Of a stretch of 64,000 bases of DNA, positions 33,711 to 41,637 are shown one piece after another (position 1 is the first letter of the stretch; each line of letters begins with the position of its first letter). Source of the DNA: Viridibacterium sp035456105 (GTDB lineage Bacteria; Pseudomonadota; Gammaproteobacteria; Burkholderiales; Rhodocyclaceae); the NCBI GenBank assembly GCA_035456105.1, contig DATIDV010000017.1:310001-374000 (forward strand), given 5' to 3'. Below the pieces are notes generated by a model. The model was not told where the DNA came from. It searched no databases and saw only the letters and a program-made list of their open reading frames with translations. Position numbers and translations under genes: made by a program.

Positions 33711-35261
33711 CTACTTCGTGTGCAACCCCGCCGGCACGATCCAGCGTTCGGCAATGCTGAACACCGCTTCGATCAGCAGCGCCAGCATCGCACAGGGAAT
33801 TGCGCCGGCCAGCAGTGTGGCGTTGTCGTTGAGCGCCAGCCCGGTGACGATGCGCTCGCCGTAGCCGCCTGCGCCGACGAAGGCAGCAATCGTCGCCGTG
33901 CCGACGCTGATCACGGCGGAGGTCTTTATGCCCGCCCAGATCGTGGCGGCCGCGAGCGGCAGTTCGATGCGGCGGAGGATGGTGCCGTCGCCAAGGCCGA
34001 GGGACTGCGCGGCCTGTTTCAGGCTCACCGCGATCTGCTGCAGGCCGGTATGCGTATTGCGTACGATGGGTAGCAAGGCATACAGCGCTAGCGCAATCAG
34101 CGCAGGCACCTGACCGATACGGCCGGTCACCGGAATCAGGATGGCCAGCAGGGCCAGCGAGGGAATGGTCTGCAACATGCCGGTCGCGGCGAGAATCGCG
34201 GCGCCGATCTTCGGGCGCCTGGCCGCGATAATGCCCAATGGCACCCCGAGCACGATGCTGATAGCGAGCGCGATGAACACCAGCGCGAGATGTTCAAGCG
34301 TCAGGCGCCAGAAATCCCGGGCGAAGATCTCGTGCAGCCAGGAACGTGCGGAGGCCGGTCCGGCGGCCTTGCCGGGCGCTTGCTGCGACAGACTCGTCAC
34401 CAGGAACCCGCGCGCAACGATGTCGAAGTCCTTGCCGCCCAATTCCGCCTCAGCATTCATGCGCCGCATGGCGGCATCGTCGATGACGCCATTGAGCTTT
34501 TTCAATGCCTCCCAGCTGCGCGGAAAGCGTTGCGGCAGGTCGCTGCGATAGAGCAGCACGGCGTCGTAGCGCGGGAAGTACTGCCGGTCGTCCTGCAACA
34601 CGGTGAGCGGGTATTTCTCCAGCATCGCGTCGGTCGAGTAAACGTCGATGAGATCAACCTGGTTCTGCGCGAGTGCCTGATAGGCAAGGCCATGGTCTAG
34701 CCCGTGCGGTGTGCTGAGGCTCAGCTGGTAATGCTGCTGCAGGCCCGTCCAGCCATCAGCACGACCGATGAATTCCTGCGACAGCCCGAAGCGCAGCGCT
34801 CCGGCGTTGGCGAGGTCCGAAATGCGCGCAATGTGGCGTTTCTGCGCGTCCTCGCTGCGCATGGCAAGTGCATAGGTATTGTTGAAGCCCAGCGGCACGG
34901 CGACAGCCAGCTTCATCGGTGCCAGCAGCCGATTCAACTCGACAAGCGAAGGCACGTCGTCGAGCTTCAGGATTTCTTTTGCGATGGTGCCGGTGTACTC
35001 GGCATAGACATCGATATCACCGGTCTTCAGCGCATTGAGGACGATGCCGGTATTGCCCAGCCCGCGCAGATGCAGGGCTTCGGCCTCACCCGCCGAGCGC
35101 GCCTGCTGTGCAATGAGTTCGCCAAGAATGTAGGACTCGGTAAAGCGTTTGGAGCCAACCTTGACTATGGTGAGCTTGTCGACCGCCGCAACGGGCAGCG
35201 CAAATATAGCGACAAGGCTGACCAGCAACACAAGCCAGGCAGCGCGGATGCCTTCAGGCAT
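33711..35261 (-). CDS. Fused osmoprotectant-type substrate-binding protein and ABC permease (OpuC/YehZ-like)
   Basis: A 516-residue fusion. After a signal-like helix (AWLVLLVSLVAIFALPVAA) comes a type 2 periplasmic binding domain of the OpuAC/glycine betaine family: VKVGSKRFTESYILGELIA, DIDVYAEYTGTI, GLSQEFIGRADGW and LVTSLSQQ. From about residue 305 a five-helix permease domain follows with the EAA loop QIAVSLKQAAQSLGLGDGTILRRIELPLA. The binding domain comes first, unlike the permease-first BusAB arrangement. No ATPase gene is nearby, so it must use one from elsewhere. Its start overlaps the N-acetyltransferase stop by eight bases. Quaternary-amine uptake is the likely role; the ligand is not proven. 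Confidence 0.85.
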   Translation of the reverse strand: MPEGIRAAWLVLLVSLVAIFALPVAAVDKLTIVKVGSKRFTESYILGELIAQQARSAGEAEALHLRGLGNTGIVLNALKTGDIDVYAEYTGTIAKEILKLDDVPSLVELNRLLAPMKLAVAVPLGFNNTYALAMRSEDAQKRHIARISDLANAGALRFGLSQEFIGRADGWTGLQQHYQLSLSTPHGLDHGLAYQALAQNQVDLIDVYSTDAMLEKYPLTVLQDDRQYFPRYDAVLLYRSDLPQRFPRSWEALKKLNGVIDDAAMRRMNAEAELGGKDFDIVARGFLVTSLSQQAPGKAAGPASARSWLHEIFARDFWRLTLEHLALVFIALAISIVLGVPLGIIAARRPKIGAAILAATGMLQTIPSLALLAILIPVTGRIGQVPALIALALYALLPIVRNTHTGLQQIAVSLKQAAQSLGLGDGTILRRIELPLAAATIWAGIKTSAVISVGTATIAAFVGAGGYGERIVTGLALNDNATLLAGAIPCAMLALLIEAVFSIAERWIVPAGLHTK

Positions 35262-36102
35262 GTGCACCACGCAAGATGATGCGGGCGAGCGCCGCCTCCG
35301 TGGCGTCGCCCCTGGGAACGGCAATGCCAAAGACATCCTCGAGCACGCTACGCAGCTCGTCGGCACTGTGCAGCGCCTGCTTTTTCTTGCCTTCGGCAGA
35401 GCGCATCGACAGTTGATTGTTGAGCAGGGTGTAGCGCGCGCCCACGGGTGCGCGCGCCACCAGCAGATCATTCACGAAACGCGACGTAGGGTGCGTGCAG
35501 GCATACCAGTTGGGGCCTTCGTAATCGATGGCCAGCTGCTCGGTCAGGTCGAAGCGGTACAGCGCGCGCCATTCGTGGCCGAGCCCGGCCTTGACGCAGA
35601 TGTCGCCGTTGGTGTGCACCAGGCGGAAGTGTTCATGCGGGGTCGGCTGCTCGTCCTGTGTATCGAGTCGCAGCGGCGCGGTCAGCACCAGTCCGCCGAA
35701 GCCGACATCGGCGAGGTAGCTGACACCGTCAATGTCGACGCGCAGGACCATGTGCGTGCGCGGCGTAAGCGTGCCCTCGGGCGCAAACCACATCACGCGC
35801 GCCACGAGGCCTTTCACCGTGAAACCGAGCTTTTCGAGCACACGTTTGAGCAAGCCGTTGTGTTCGTAGCAGTGGCCGCCACGCCCACCATGCACCAGCT
35901 TGGCCTGCACCGCCTCGTGGTCCAGCTTGACCACGCTCCCGCTCAGCGGATCCAGATTTTCAAACGGGATGGCTTGCGGATGCAGCGCGTGCAGCGTTGC
36001 GAGCGTCTCCAGCGTCGGCCTGCCATCGCCCTGATAGGCGATGCGGGCGAAATAGTCCGCCAAATCCTGGTCGCTGATGGGGGGTGCGGTCGAAGTGGTC
36101 AT
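35254..36102 (-). CDS. Arylamine N-acetyltransferase
   Basis: Transfers acetyl from acetyl-CoA to arylamines, hydrazines or related nucleophiles. The 282-residue protein has the NAT catalytic triad: Cys in GGRGGHCYEHNGL, His in TPRTHMVLRVDI and Asp in YLADVGFGG, and the N-terminal AIPFENLDPLSG motif. Family length is 270-290 residues. It is upstream of, and overlaps, the ABC fusion gene, an odd pairing with no known functional link. Confidence 0.93.
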   Translation of the reverse strand: MTTSTAPPISDQDLADYFARIAYQGDGRPTLETLATLHALHPQAIPFENLDPLSGSVVKLDHEAVQAKLVHGGRGGHCYEHNGLLKRVLEKLGFTVKGLVARVMWFAPEGTLTPRTHMVLRVDIDGVSYLADVGFGGLVLTAPLRLDTQDEQPTPHEHFRLVHTNGDICVKAGLGHEWRALYRFDLTEQLAIDYEGPNWYACTHPTSRFVNDLLVARAPVGARYTLLNNQLSMRSAEGKKKQALHSADELRSVLEDVFGIAVPRGDATEAALARIILRGAHA

Positions 36103-36218
36103 GGCAATGGGGCGAAGCGCGGACAGTCGGGAGCTTGATGCCTTGATACGATAGTACGCCAGTGTTGCTGACGGTGATTGTCAGCCCTCAGGTACACAGA
36201 CCCCGCGAAGGCGCTCCG

Positions 36219-37181
36219 ATGCTGTTGTTCTACGCCGATCATTTCGTTCTGCCCCTGCCGCCGGAGCACCGCTTCCCGATGGACAAGTATCGGCGTCTGC
36301 GCGAGCGCCTGCTCGCCAGTGGCCGCTTTGCGACGGATGATTTCCGCGAACCACCTGCGGCAAGCGATGCGCAGCTCGCGCGTGCACATGACCCGGACTA
36401 CATCCGGCGTGTCACGGCGGGCTTGCTCAGTGCTGCCGAGGTGCGGCGCATCGGCTTTCCGTGGACGCCCGAGATGGTCGAACGCTCGCGGCGCTCGTCC
36501 GGCGCGACCATCGAGGCCGCACGTGCCGCCTTGCGCGGACACGCGCAAGGCCGGGGCTGCGCCGCGAATCTCGCCGGTGGCACGCACCACGCACATCATG
36601 ATTTCGGCAGCGGCTTCTGCGTGTTCAACGACTCGGCCGTCGCGGCGCGCGCCATGCAGGCAGAGGAAGGTGTCGGCCAGATTGCCGTGATCGATTGCGA
36701 CGTGCACCAGGGCGACGGCACGGCGGCGATTCTCGAGCATGATGCAAGCATCTTCACCTTCAGCCTGCATGGCGCGAAGAACTTCCCGGCCAACAAGCAG
36801 CGCAGCGACCTGGACATCGAGCTCGACGACGGCTGCAACGACGCGGCCTATCTGGCCGCGCTGCAGCGCGGACTGGACGAAGTGTTCCGGCGCACGCAAC
36901 CCGAACTGGTCCTCTACCTCGCGGGCGCCGACCCCTTCGCAGGCGATCGCCTCGGTCGTCTTGCGGTAAGCAAGGCAGGTTTGCATCAGCGCGACCTGCT
37001 GGTCATGCAGCGCTGCAAGGCCGAGGGCGTGCCGCTGTCGATTGCGATGGCTGGCGGTTATGCGGATGAGATCGACGATATCGTCGATATCCACGTCGCC
37101 ACTGTGCTTACGGCAGCGGACCTGTTTCATCGTCATTCCCGCGAAAGCGGGAATCCAGTGGCGTTTGGCGGGAACGTTTGA
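36219..37181 (+). CDS. Histone-deacetylase-family amidohydrolase
   Basis: A zinc-dependent deacylase of the HDAC/AcuC/acetylpolyamine amidohydrolase superfamily. Visible in order are HDPDYIRRV, the catalytic pair in LAGGTHHAHHDFGSGFCVFND, the metal ligands in IDCDVHQGDGTA, SLHGAKNFP and the second metal Asp in YLAGADPFAGDRLG, and the C-terminal MAGGYADEI. The native protein would end near FHR; the final ~15 residues (beginning SRESGNPV) are encoded by the BIME-like repeat at 37131, which also supplies the stop. The start MLLFYADHF begins the conserved domain. The bacterial substrate is unknown: acetylated polyamine, lysine or acetoin-related. Confidence 0.9.
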   Translation: MLLFYADHFVLPLPPEHRFPMDKYRRLRERLLASGRFATDDFREPPAASDAQLARAHDPDYIRRVTAGLLSAAEVRRIGFPWTPEMVERSRRSSGATIEAARAALRGHAQGRGCAANLAGGTHHAHHDFGSGFCVFNDSAVAARAMQAEEGVGQIAVIDCDVHQGDGTAAILEHDASIFTFSLHGAKNFPANKQRSDLDIELDDGCNDAAYLAALQRGLDEVFRRTQPELVLYLAGADPFAGDRLGRLAVSKAGLHQRDLLVMQRCKAEGVPLSIAMAGGYADEIDDIVDIHVATVLTAADLFHRHSRESGNPVAFGGNV

Positions 37182-37285
37182 GCCGCTGGATTCCTGCCGA
37201 GACCCTCTCCCCCAACCCCTCTCCCGCAAGCGGGCGAGGGGAGCGCTGAGCGGCTTCGCCGTACGTAAAGCTGGCGGGAATGACG
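37131..37285. repeat. Composite BIME-like element with nested CCCTCTCCC repeat
   Basis: Outer inverted ends CGTCATTCCCGC (left) and GCGGGAATGACG (right) match the ends of the element at 1986-2056. The GAATCCAG and CTGGATTCC inner arms are shared too. A second palindromic unit, CCCTCTCCCCC...AAGCGGGCGAGGGGAG, sits inside at 37203-37243. The left end lies within the amidohydrolase reading frame. Confidence 0.78.
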
Positions 37286-37336
37286 GATACGTGAGATCGG
37301 AGCATTTATGCGAGGAATGGCGGACGCAATCGAACC

Positions 37337-37888
37337 ATGAAGAAACTCACTCACGACTTCTACGTACGCGACACGATCACGGTTGCACAGGATCTGCTCG
37401 GCAAGCTGCTCGTGCATCGCGTCGACGGCGTCGAACGCATCGGCCGCATTGTCGAGGTCGAGGCCTATCTCGGCGCACAGGATCTGGCTGCGCATTCGTC
37501 GAAGGGCATCACGAAACGCACGCAGGTGATGTACGGGCCGCCGGGCAAGGCCTATGTCTATCTCATCTACGGCATGTATCACTGCATGAACGTCGTGACG
37601 GAGCCTGAAGGCAATGGCGCAGCGGTGTTGCTCCGCGCACTCGAACCGCTCGCCAACCTGACGGGCAAGACGAAGGGACCAGGCCTGCTGTGCAAGGCCA
37701 TGGGCATTACCCGCAGTCTCGACACGCACGACCTGACCAGCGACGACTTCTACATCGCCGAGCCAGAGGTGCGTGGGCACTTCAACATCGTCAAGCGACC
37801 ACGCATCGGTATCGACTACGCCGGCGAGTGGGTGGAGGCGCCTTTGCGTTTCTACATCGAGGGGAATGCTTTCGTGTCACGGCGGTGA
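37337..37888 (+). CDS. DNA-3-methyladenine glycosylase (AAG/MPG family)
   Basis: A base-excision repair glycosylase of 183 residues that removes alkylated purines such as 3-methyladenine. The family motifs are clear: LAQDLLGKLLVHR-like sequence at the start, IVEVEAYLGAQDLAAHSSKGITKRTQVMYGPPGKAYVYLIYGMYHC (general-base Glu in EVEAY), NVVTEPEGNGAAVLLRALEP and GPGLLCKAMGIT. Together with ada-alkB 10 kb away it gives the segment three alkylation-damage functions, but it is a separate transcript. Confidence 0.93.
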   Translation: MKKLTHDFYVRDTITVAQDLLGKLLVHRVDGVERIGRIVEVEAYLGAQDLAAHSSKGITKRTQVMYGPPGKAYVYLIYGMYHCMNVVTEPEGNGAAVLLRALEPLANLTGKTKGPGLLCKAMGITRSLDTHDLTSDDFYIAEPEVRGHFNIVKRPRIGIDYAGEWVEAPLRFYIEGNAFVSRR

Positions 37889-38244
37889 GCACTACGCGAA
37901 TGCAGGAGCAGGTCATGCCCGCGACCACACAAGCCGCAATGTAGCCCTGGCGCTTGTTTGCGCATGATGTCGCAAGCATGGTCCGCTCCTGCAGGGCCGG
38001 CGTCGAACTTCGTCTGCGTGCTTGGCCACGCGGGCTTGGCCTGCGGCTTCTTGCCCGCGCCGGTGGGTCGAGAGTCGCCCATGGACCTCACGGTATTGCC
38101 TGTCCGTACTATTGGCATACGTAGACGGACAGTCGCGGCGTGTGATTCAATCCAATCAGCTATTCAATAAAGATATTTCGTGTCTGCACTATTAACCGTA
38201 GACGGACCTGTGGGTCCGTCTACTACAAGTTAGCCATTTCCTCT
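37889..38244. other. Intergenic region with REP-like palindromes before cassette-like genes
   Basis: The first part, 37902-38000, has inverted arms GCAGGAGCAGGTCATG...GCATGGTCCGCTCCTGC, a REP-like unit. The second part (38095-38225) has two hairpins built on GTAGACGGAC (38121 and 38198). No gene is credible. AT content rises from 38150, marking the switch to lower-GC DNA. Confidence 0.55.
38190..38235 (+). repeat. Possible attC-like site or simple hairpin before the GNAT gene
   Basis: TATTAAC, then GTAGACGGAC and GTCCGTCTAC (perfect inverted arms) and finally GTTAGCC ten bases before the ATG. The order core-arm-loop-arm-core copies that of integron attC sites, but the arms are perfect and the R'' core is poor, so a terminator-like hairpin is equally possible. 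Confidence 0.3.
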
Positions 38245-38682
38245 ATGGTCATTGAGCCACTTTCCTCTATTGAAGATGCGCTTCCCTTCTTGGTTGAGTG
38301 CGGGCTGCCTGTCTCCGACATAACGCTCTTGGCTCCCCCATCTTTTTTTGGCATTCGTTTGGGCGGAACCCTGGTTGGGGTTGTTGGCCTTGAGACATAT
38401 CCGCCTTTTGGCTTGCTGCGCTCGTTGGCTGTTGCTCCCACTTTTCGGTCTTCTGGCATTGGGCACAAACTGGTGGCCTTCGTCGAGTCACAGGCCGCCG
38501 CTCGTGACATCAATGAGCTGTTTCTTCTCACAACCACCGCAGAAAATTTTTTCTTGGAGTTGGGCTATTCGTCGGCCTCACGTGTTTCCGCACCGCCTGT
38601 GATTCAAGGCACTTCACAGTTTTCTGGCCTTTGTCCGTCATCTTCAGCTTTTCTTTGCAAGCATGTCGGTGCTGCGTGCTAA
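38245..38682 (+). CDS. GNAT N-acetyltransferase, ArsN2-like
   Basis: A 145-residue acetyltransferase. The acetyl-CoA-binding motif A is in LLRSLAVAPTFRSSGIGHKLVAFVE and the C-terminus reads LLTTTAENFFLELGYSSASR, then QFSGLCPSSSAFLCKH. This order matches the ArsN2 group associated with arsenic resistance and phosphinothricin-like acetyltransferases, although no ars gene is near. GC is clearly lower than in flanking genes. The stop codon overlaps the start of a 59-bp attC-like site, the arrangement of an integron gene cassette, so recent transfer is likely. Confidence 0.8.
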   Translation: MVIEPLSSIEDALPFLVECGLPVSDITLLAPPSFFGIRLGGTLVGVVGLETYPPFGLLRSLAVAPTFRSSGIGHKLVAFVESQAAARDINELFLLTTTAENFFLELGYSSASRVSAPPVIQGTSQFSGLCPSSSAFLCKHVGAAC

Positions 38683-38736
38683 CGCTTCGGTCAAGCGGAC
38701 CTGCCTTCAGCAGTCCGGTTACCTCCAGCTTTAAGC
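38678..38736 (+). repeat. attC-like recombination site (59-base element)
   Basis: Starting at the GNAT stop codon: CTAAC core, then GGTCAAGCGGAC, a short loop, GTCCGGTTACC (inverted arm with one extra unpaired base) and TTTAAGC, one mismatch from the GTTRRRY core. The site is 59 bp long, its right core ends three bases before the next ATG, and its arms show the extrahelical base typical of attC. The G-to-T change in the right core suggests it is no longer a perfect substrate. Confidence 0.55.
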
Positions 38737-38739
38737 CTC

Positions 38740-39369
38740 ATGAACCCCTTCGAACTCCGAACTGAGACACTTCGCCGCTTTGCCGCTTGGCGCTTAAAGC
38801 CGTACGAGCATTTGCCCCTTGTCGAATCTTTGACTGATCTACAGCCCAAGTCGGCTTCACAAGTTGCAGCAAGGGCTATTGCAGCGGGCTATGTGGCTGC
38901 TTTCTGCTTTGGAGCCCCGGCCGAAAAGGTGCGCAAGGATCTTGAGCGCCTTGCGCTGTGGGAGCACTTGAGCTCAGAGGAACAAGTCCTATTAACGAAT
39001 CCTGACGCCGGTGATGAAGCCAAGGCGTTCCATAGCTGGCTTATTGAAGCCATTCAGTTCATGGCATGGAGCCTGGGTCTTCTGACGCTCGACCACTTCG
39101 CCCCGTGCAGCGAGGCATTGGCGAGTCAATTCCCCAAGGCTGGTGCTGATCCTGGTCAGTTCATAGCCAACGCGCACTTGCGACCAATAGGCGAACTGCT
39201 CCAAGAAGCAGATACGCTTTACATGCTTCATTGGCTTGCCGTTGAGACAAATCTCCAAGGGCAACCCAATCAAGGTGTCGTGCTTCCGCGCACTAGTTTC
39301 AGGCGACACGCTGCAGACTGGGTCGTTGGTGTAGCGGAGGCGTGGGATGACGTCTCCTTGGATACCTAG
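38740..39369 (+). CDS. DUF4272 domain protein
   Basis: A 209-residue protein of unknown function. The pattern ASQVAARAIAAGYVAAFCFG, LWEHLSSEEQVLLTN, SWLIEAIQFMAWSLGLL and LYMLHWLAVE matches DUF4272, a family common in scattered accessory contexts. GC is lower than in the flanking core genes. It begins three bases after the attC-like site and so looks like the second cassette. No ribosome-binding site is convincing, as is usual for cassette genes. Confidence 0.72.
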   Translation: MNPFELRTETLRRFAAWRLKPYEHLPLVESLTDLQPKSASQVAARAIAAGYVAAFCFGAPAEKVRKDLERLALWEHLSSEEQVLLTNPDAGDEAKAFHSWLIEAIQFMAWSLGLLTLDHFAPCSEALASQFPKAGADPGQFIANAHLRPIGELLQEADTLYMLHWLAVETNLQGQPNQGVVLPRTSFRRHAADWVVGVAEAWDDVSLDT

Positions 39370-39587
39370 CAAAACAATGAGGCTTTCCGCTGCGCTCAAC
39401 ACGGACCGCCTGCAAGCTGCGCTTCGCGCTCCGGCGGCCGATTGCGGCGGATAGCAAGCCGAACGAGTTGCGCGGAGGCAGGCGCAGCTAGAATTTCTGG
39501 ACTTTTCCTGTTGTCCGTGGATAGCCCCGGATTCCGCTTCGCTGCATCCGGGCTACGAAAACCGGGCGGCACATTTACACTCCGCCC
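39367..39587. other. Downstream cassette boundary and repeat
   Basis: From 39374 to 39473 an imperfect long hairpin joins GGCTTTCCGC and GCGCTCAACACGGACCGCC to GGCGGCCGATTGCGGCGG and ATAGCAAGCC, which may be a degenerate attC. At 39522-39556 lies a separate hairpin TAGCCCCGGATTCCGC / GCATCCGGGCTAC of a well-known dispersed repeat type. Confidence 0.45.
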
Positions 39588-40850
39588 ATGGTCCTCAACT
39601 TCATCTGGCTGTTCTTCTTTTTCGGTGCCTTTGCCGCCTGCGTCTTTCACTGGTTGGTGCTCGGTGATGCGAGCGTCTTCAACAAGGTCGTGCAGGATTC
39701 CTTCGACATGTCGAAGACGGCTTTCGAGATCGGGCTGGGGCTGACCGGCATCCTCTCGTTTTGGCTGGGCGTCATGAAGATCGGCGAAAAGGCCGGCGCG
39801 GTGCAGATGCTGGGGCGCCTCGTCGATCCGCTGTTCCGTCGCCTGTTTCCGGGCATTCCCTCGGGCCACCCGGCGACCGGTTCGATGCTGATGAATATCA
39901 GCGCCAATCTGCTCGGCCTCGACAATGCTGCGACGCCGATGGGCCTCAAGGCGATGAAGGAGTTGCAGGAGCTCAACGAGCAGGAAGCGGCGCGCACCGG
40001 TGCCGACAAGGAGGCTGCGTCAGACGCGCAGGTGCTGTTCGTGGTGCTGCATTCAAGCAGCCTGACCCTGCTGCCGGTGAGCATCATGACCTACCGCGCG
40101 CAGCTCGGCGCGGCAAACCCCGCCGACGTGTTTCTGCCGATCCTGCTGGCGACTTTCTTCAGCACCATGGCCGGGCTGGTCTCGGTGAGCTTCTTCCAGA
40201 ACATCCGCCTGAAGAATCCCGTCGTCATGGCCTGGCTGATCGGCCTGAGCGTCGCCGTGCTCGGCACGCTGTGGTACTTCATGCGCCTTTCCGCCGAACA
40301 ACTCGGCGCCACGAGTGCGCTGATCAGCGGGCTGGTTCTTCTCGGACTTATCGTTGCCTTCATGGCGATGGCGGTGCGCAGACGCATCAACGCGTTCGAG
40401 GCCTTCATCGAGGGCGCACGTGAGGGCTTCAATACGGCGGTGATGGTAGTGCCCTATCTCGTCGCCATCCTCGTCGGCATTGCGGTTTTCCGCGCCAGCG
40501 GTGCGATGGATTTCCTCATGCACGGCGTGGCCAATTTGCTTACGTCTCTTGGCGCACCAGCCGACATCGTGCCGGCCTTGCCGACGGCCTTCATGAAGCC
40601 ACTTTCCGGCAGCGGCGCGCGCGGCATGATGATCGATACGATGAAGACCTTCGGCGCGGACAGCTTCGCCGGACGCCTCTCCTGCCTGTTCCAGGGCGCG
40701 ACCGACACGACCTTCTATGTCATCGCTGTGTATTTCGGCTCGATTGGCATCCGCAGGACACGCCATACGCTGACCTGCAGCCTCATCGCCGACCTCGTCG
40801 GCGCCATCGCGGCCATATGCATGGCCTATCTGTTCTTCCCGCCGCGATAG
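39588..40850 (+). CDS. Nucleoside-recognition (SpmA-SpmB fusion) membrane protein
   Basis: A 420-residue inner-membrane protein with about ten hydrophobic segments. It carries two Gate/nucleoside-recognition domains fused head to tail: the first like SpmA (MKIGEKAGAVQMLGRLVDPLFRRLFP, NISANLLGLDNAATPMGLKAMKELQ) and the second like SpmB (FMKPLSGSGARGMMIDTM, LSCLFQGATDTTFYVIAVYFGS). In sporulating bacteria SpmA and SpmB affect spore-core dehydration. Fused versions in proteobacteria are of unknown function, thought to be transporters. It is transcribed alone after the cassette-like region. Confidence 0.88.
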   Translation: MVLNFIWLFFFFGAFAACVFHWLVLGDASVFNKVVQDSFDMSKTAFEIGLGLTGILSFWLGVMKIGEKAGAVQMLGRLVDPLFRRLFPGIPSGHPATGSMLMNISANLLGLDNAATPMGLKAMKELQELNEQEAARTGADKEAASDAQVLFVVLHSSSLTLLPVSIMTYRAQLGAANPADVFLPILLATFFSTMAGLVSVSFFQNIRLKNPVVMAWLIGLSVAVLGTLWYFMRLSAEQLGATSALISGLVLLGLIVAFMAMAVRRRINAFEAFIEGAREGFNTAVMVVPYLVAILVGIAVFRASGAMDFLMHGVANLLTSLGAPADIVPALPTAFMKPLSGSGARGMMIDTMKTFGADSFAGRLSCLFQGATDTTFYVIAVYFGSIGIRRTRHTLTCSLIADLVGAIAAICMAYLFFPPR

Positions 40851-41060
40851 TTATCTTCTGTCCAACCTGAGCAGGGGGAACCGGAAATGGTGCTCCATAC
40901 TCTTACAGGCACGGGAGACAGGAGTTCGAAGGCTGCAAACTACCTGGGGGGTATGCCCGGGGCCGGGTTTGATTGCATTGCCGGCGACGGTTTTTCCTGC
41001 CACCGTACAGATATTGCTCAATGCGCAGGCAACGAAGCCTGCTCTGCAAAGGATGGACAG

Positions 41061-41507
41061 ATGACCGATCCGACGACTGATACAGGCGACGTATGCGTGA
41101 TCTATGCCCTCAAGCAGCCCGCCGAACGCGTATTCAATGCCTGGCTGATCCCCGAGCTGGCGGGCAGATGGTTATTCGCCACGGACACGGGCCAGATGCT
41201 GCACGCGGAGATTGATGCGCGCGTCGGCGGCACCTTCCGTTTCGTCGATCATCGCAATGGCGAAGATGTCGAGCACGTCGGTGAGTTCATCGTGATCGAA
41301 CGGCCGCATCGCATCGTCTTCGATTTCGCCGTGCCGAGATTCAACCCGCTGAAGACGCGCGTCGACGTCGAGATCGAATCGCAGGGCACGGGTTGCGTGC
41401 TGAGCCTGACCCACGAAGGCGTGCCGGAGGAATACGCCGAACGCACGCACAGCGGCTGGACACGGATTCTCAACGGGCTCAACGCCAGCCTGTCGCCGTT
41501 GCATTGA
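41061..41507 (+). CDS. SRPBCC (AHSA1/START-like) domain protein
   Basis: A 148-residue helix-grip-fold protein that makes a hydrophobic ligand pocket. The AHSA1 pattern is clear: ALKQPAERVFNAWLIPELAGRWL, DARVGGTFRFVDHRNGEDVEHVGEF, IERPHRIVFDFAVP and HEGVPEEYAERTHSGWTRILNGL. Many relatives are stress-linked or arsenic-responsive proteins; no ligand is known. The start MTDPTTDTG has AAAGGATGG upstream. The frame stays open to 40887, but that extension is not like the family. Confidence 0.83.
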   Translation: MTDPTTDTGDVCVIYALKQPAERVFNAWLIPELAGRWLFATDTGQMLHAEIDARVGGTFRFVDHRNGEDVEHVGEFIVIERPHRIVFDFAVPRFNPLKTRVDVEIESQGTGCVLSLTHEGVPEEYAERTHSGWTRILNGLNASLSPLH

Positions 41508-41519
41508 AAACCTGGCGCG

Positions 41520-41622
41520 GTAGGGCGGAACGCAGAGCGGTTCCGCCAGCCGCCGAAAGGCGACTTCACGCCGCGAACGTAAGCGCCCTGACCGGGCGGA
41601 ACCGCTTTGCGTTCCGCCCTAC
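41520..41622. repeat. GTAGGGCGGAACGC inverted-repeat element
   Basis: The left arm GTAGGGCGGAACGCAGAGCG with GTTCCGCC is matched by the inverted right arm starting GGCGGAACCGCTTTGCGTTC and ending CGCCCTAC, with one mismatch. It lies between the convergent SRPBCC and M14 genes and could act as a terminator. Same family as 14867-14985. Confidence 0.85.
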
Positions 41623-41637
41623 TTTGCGCCGGGAAAC

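Noticed and set aside
35149..36138. 329-residue rightward open frame over the N-acetyltransferase gene
   Set aside because: The opposite strand has the complete NAT triad, so this frame is a shadow.
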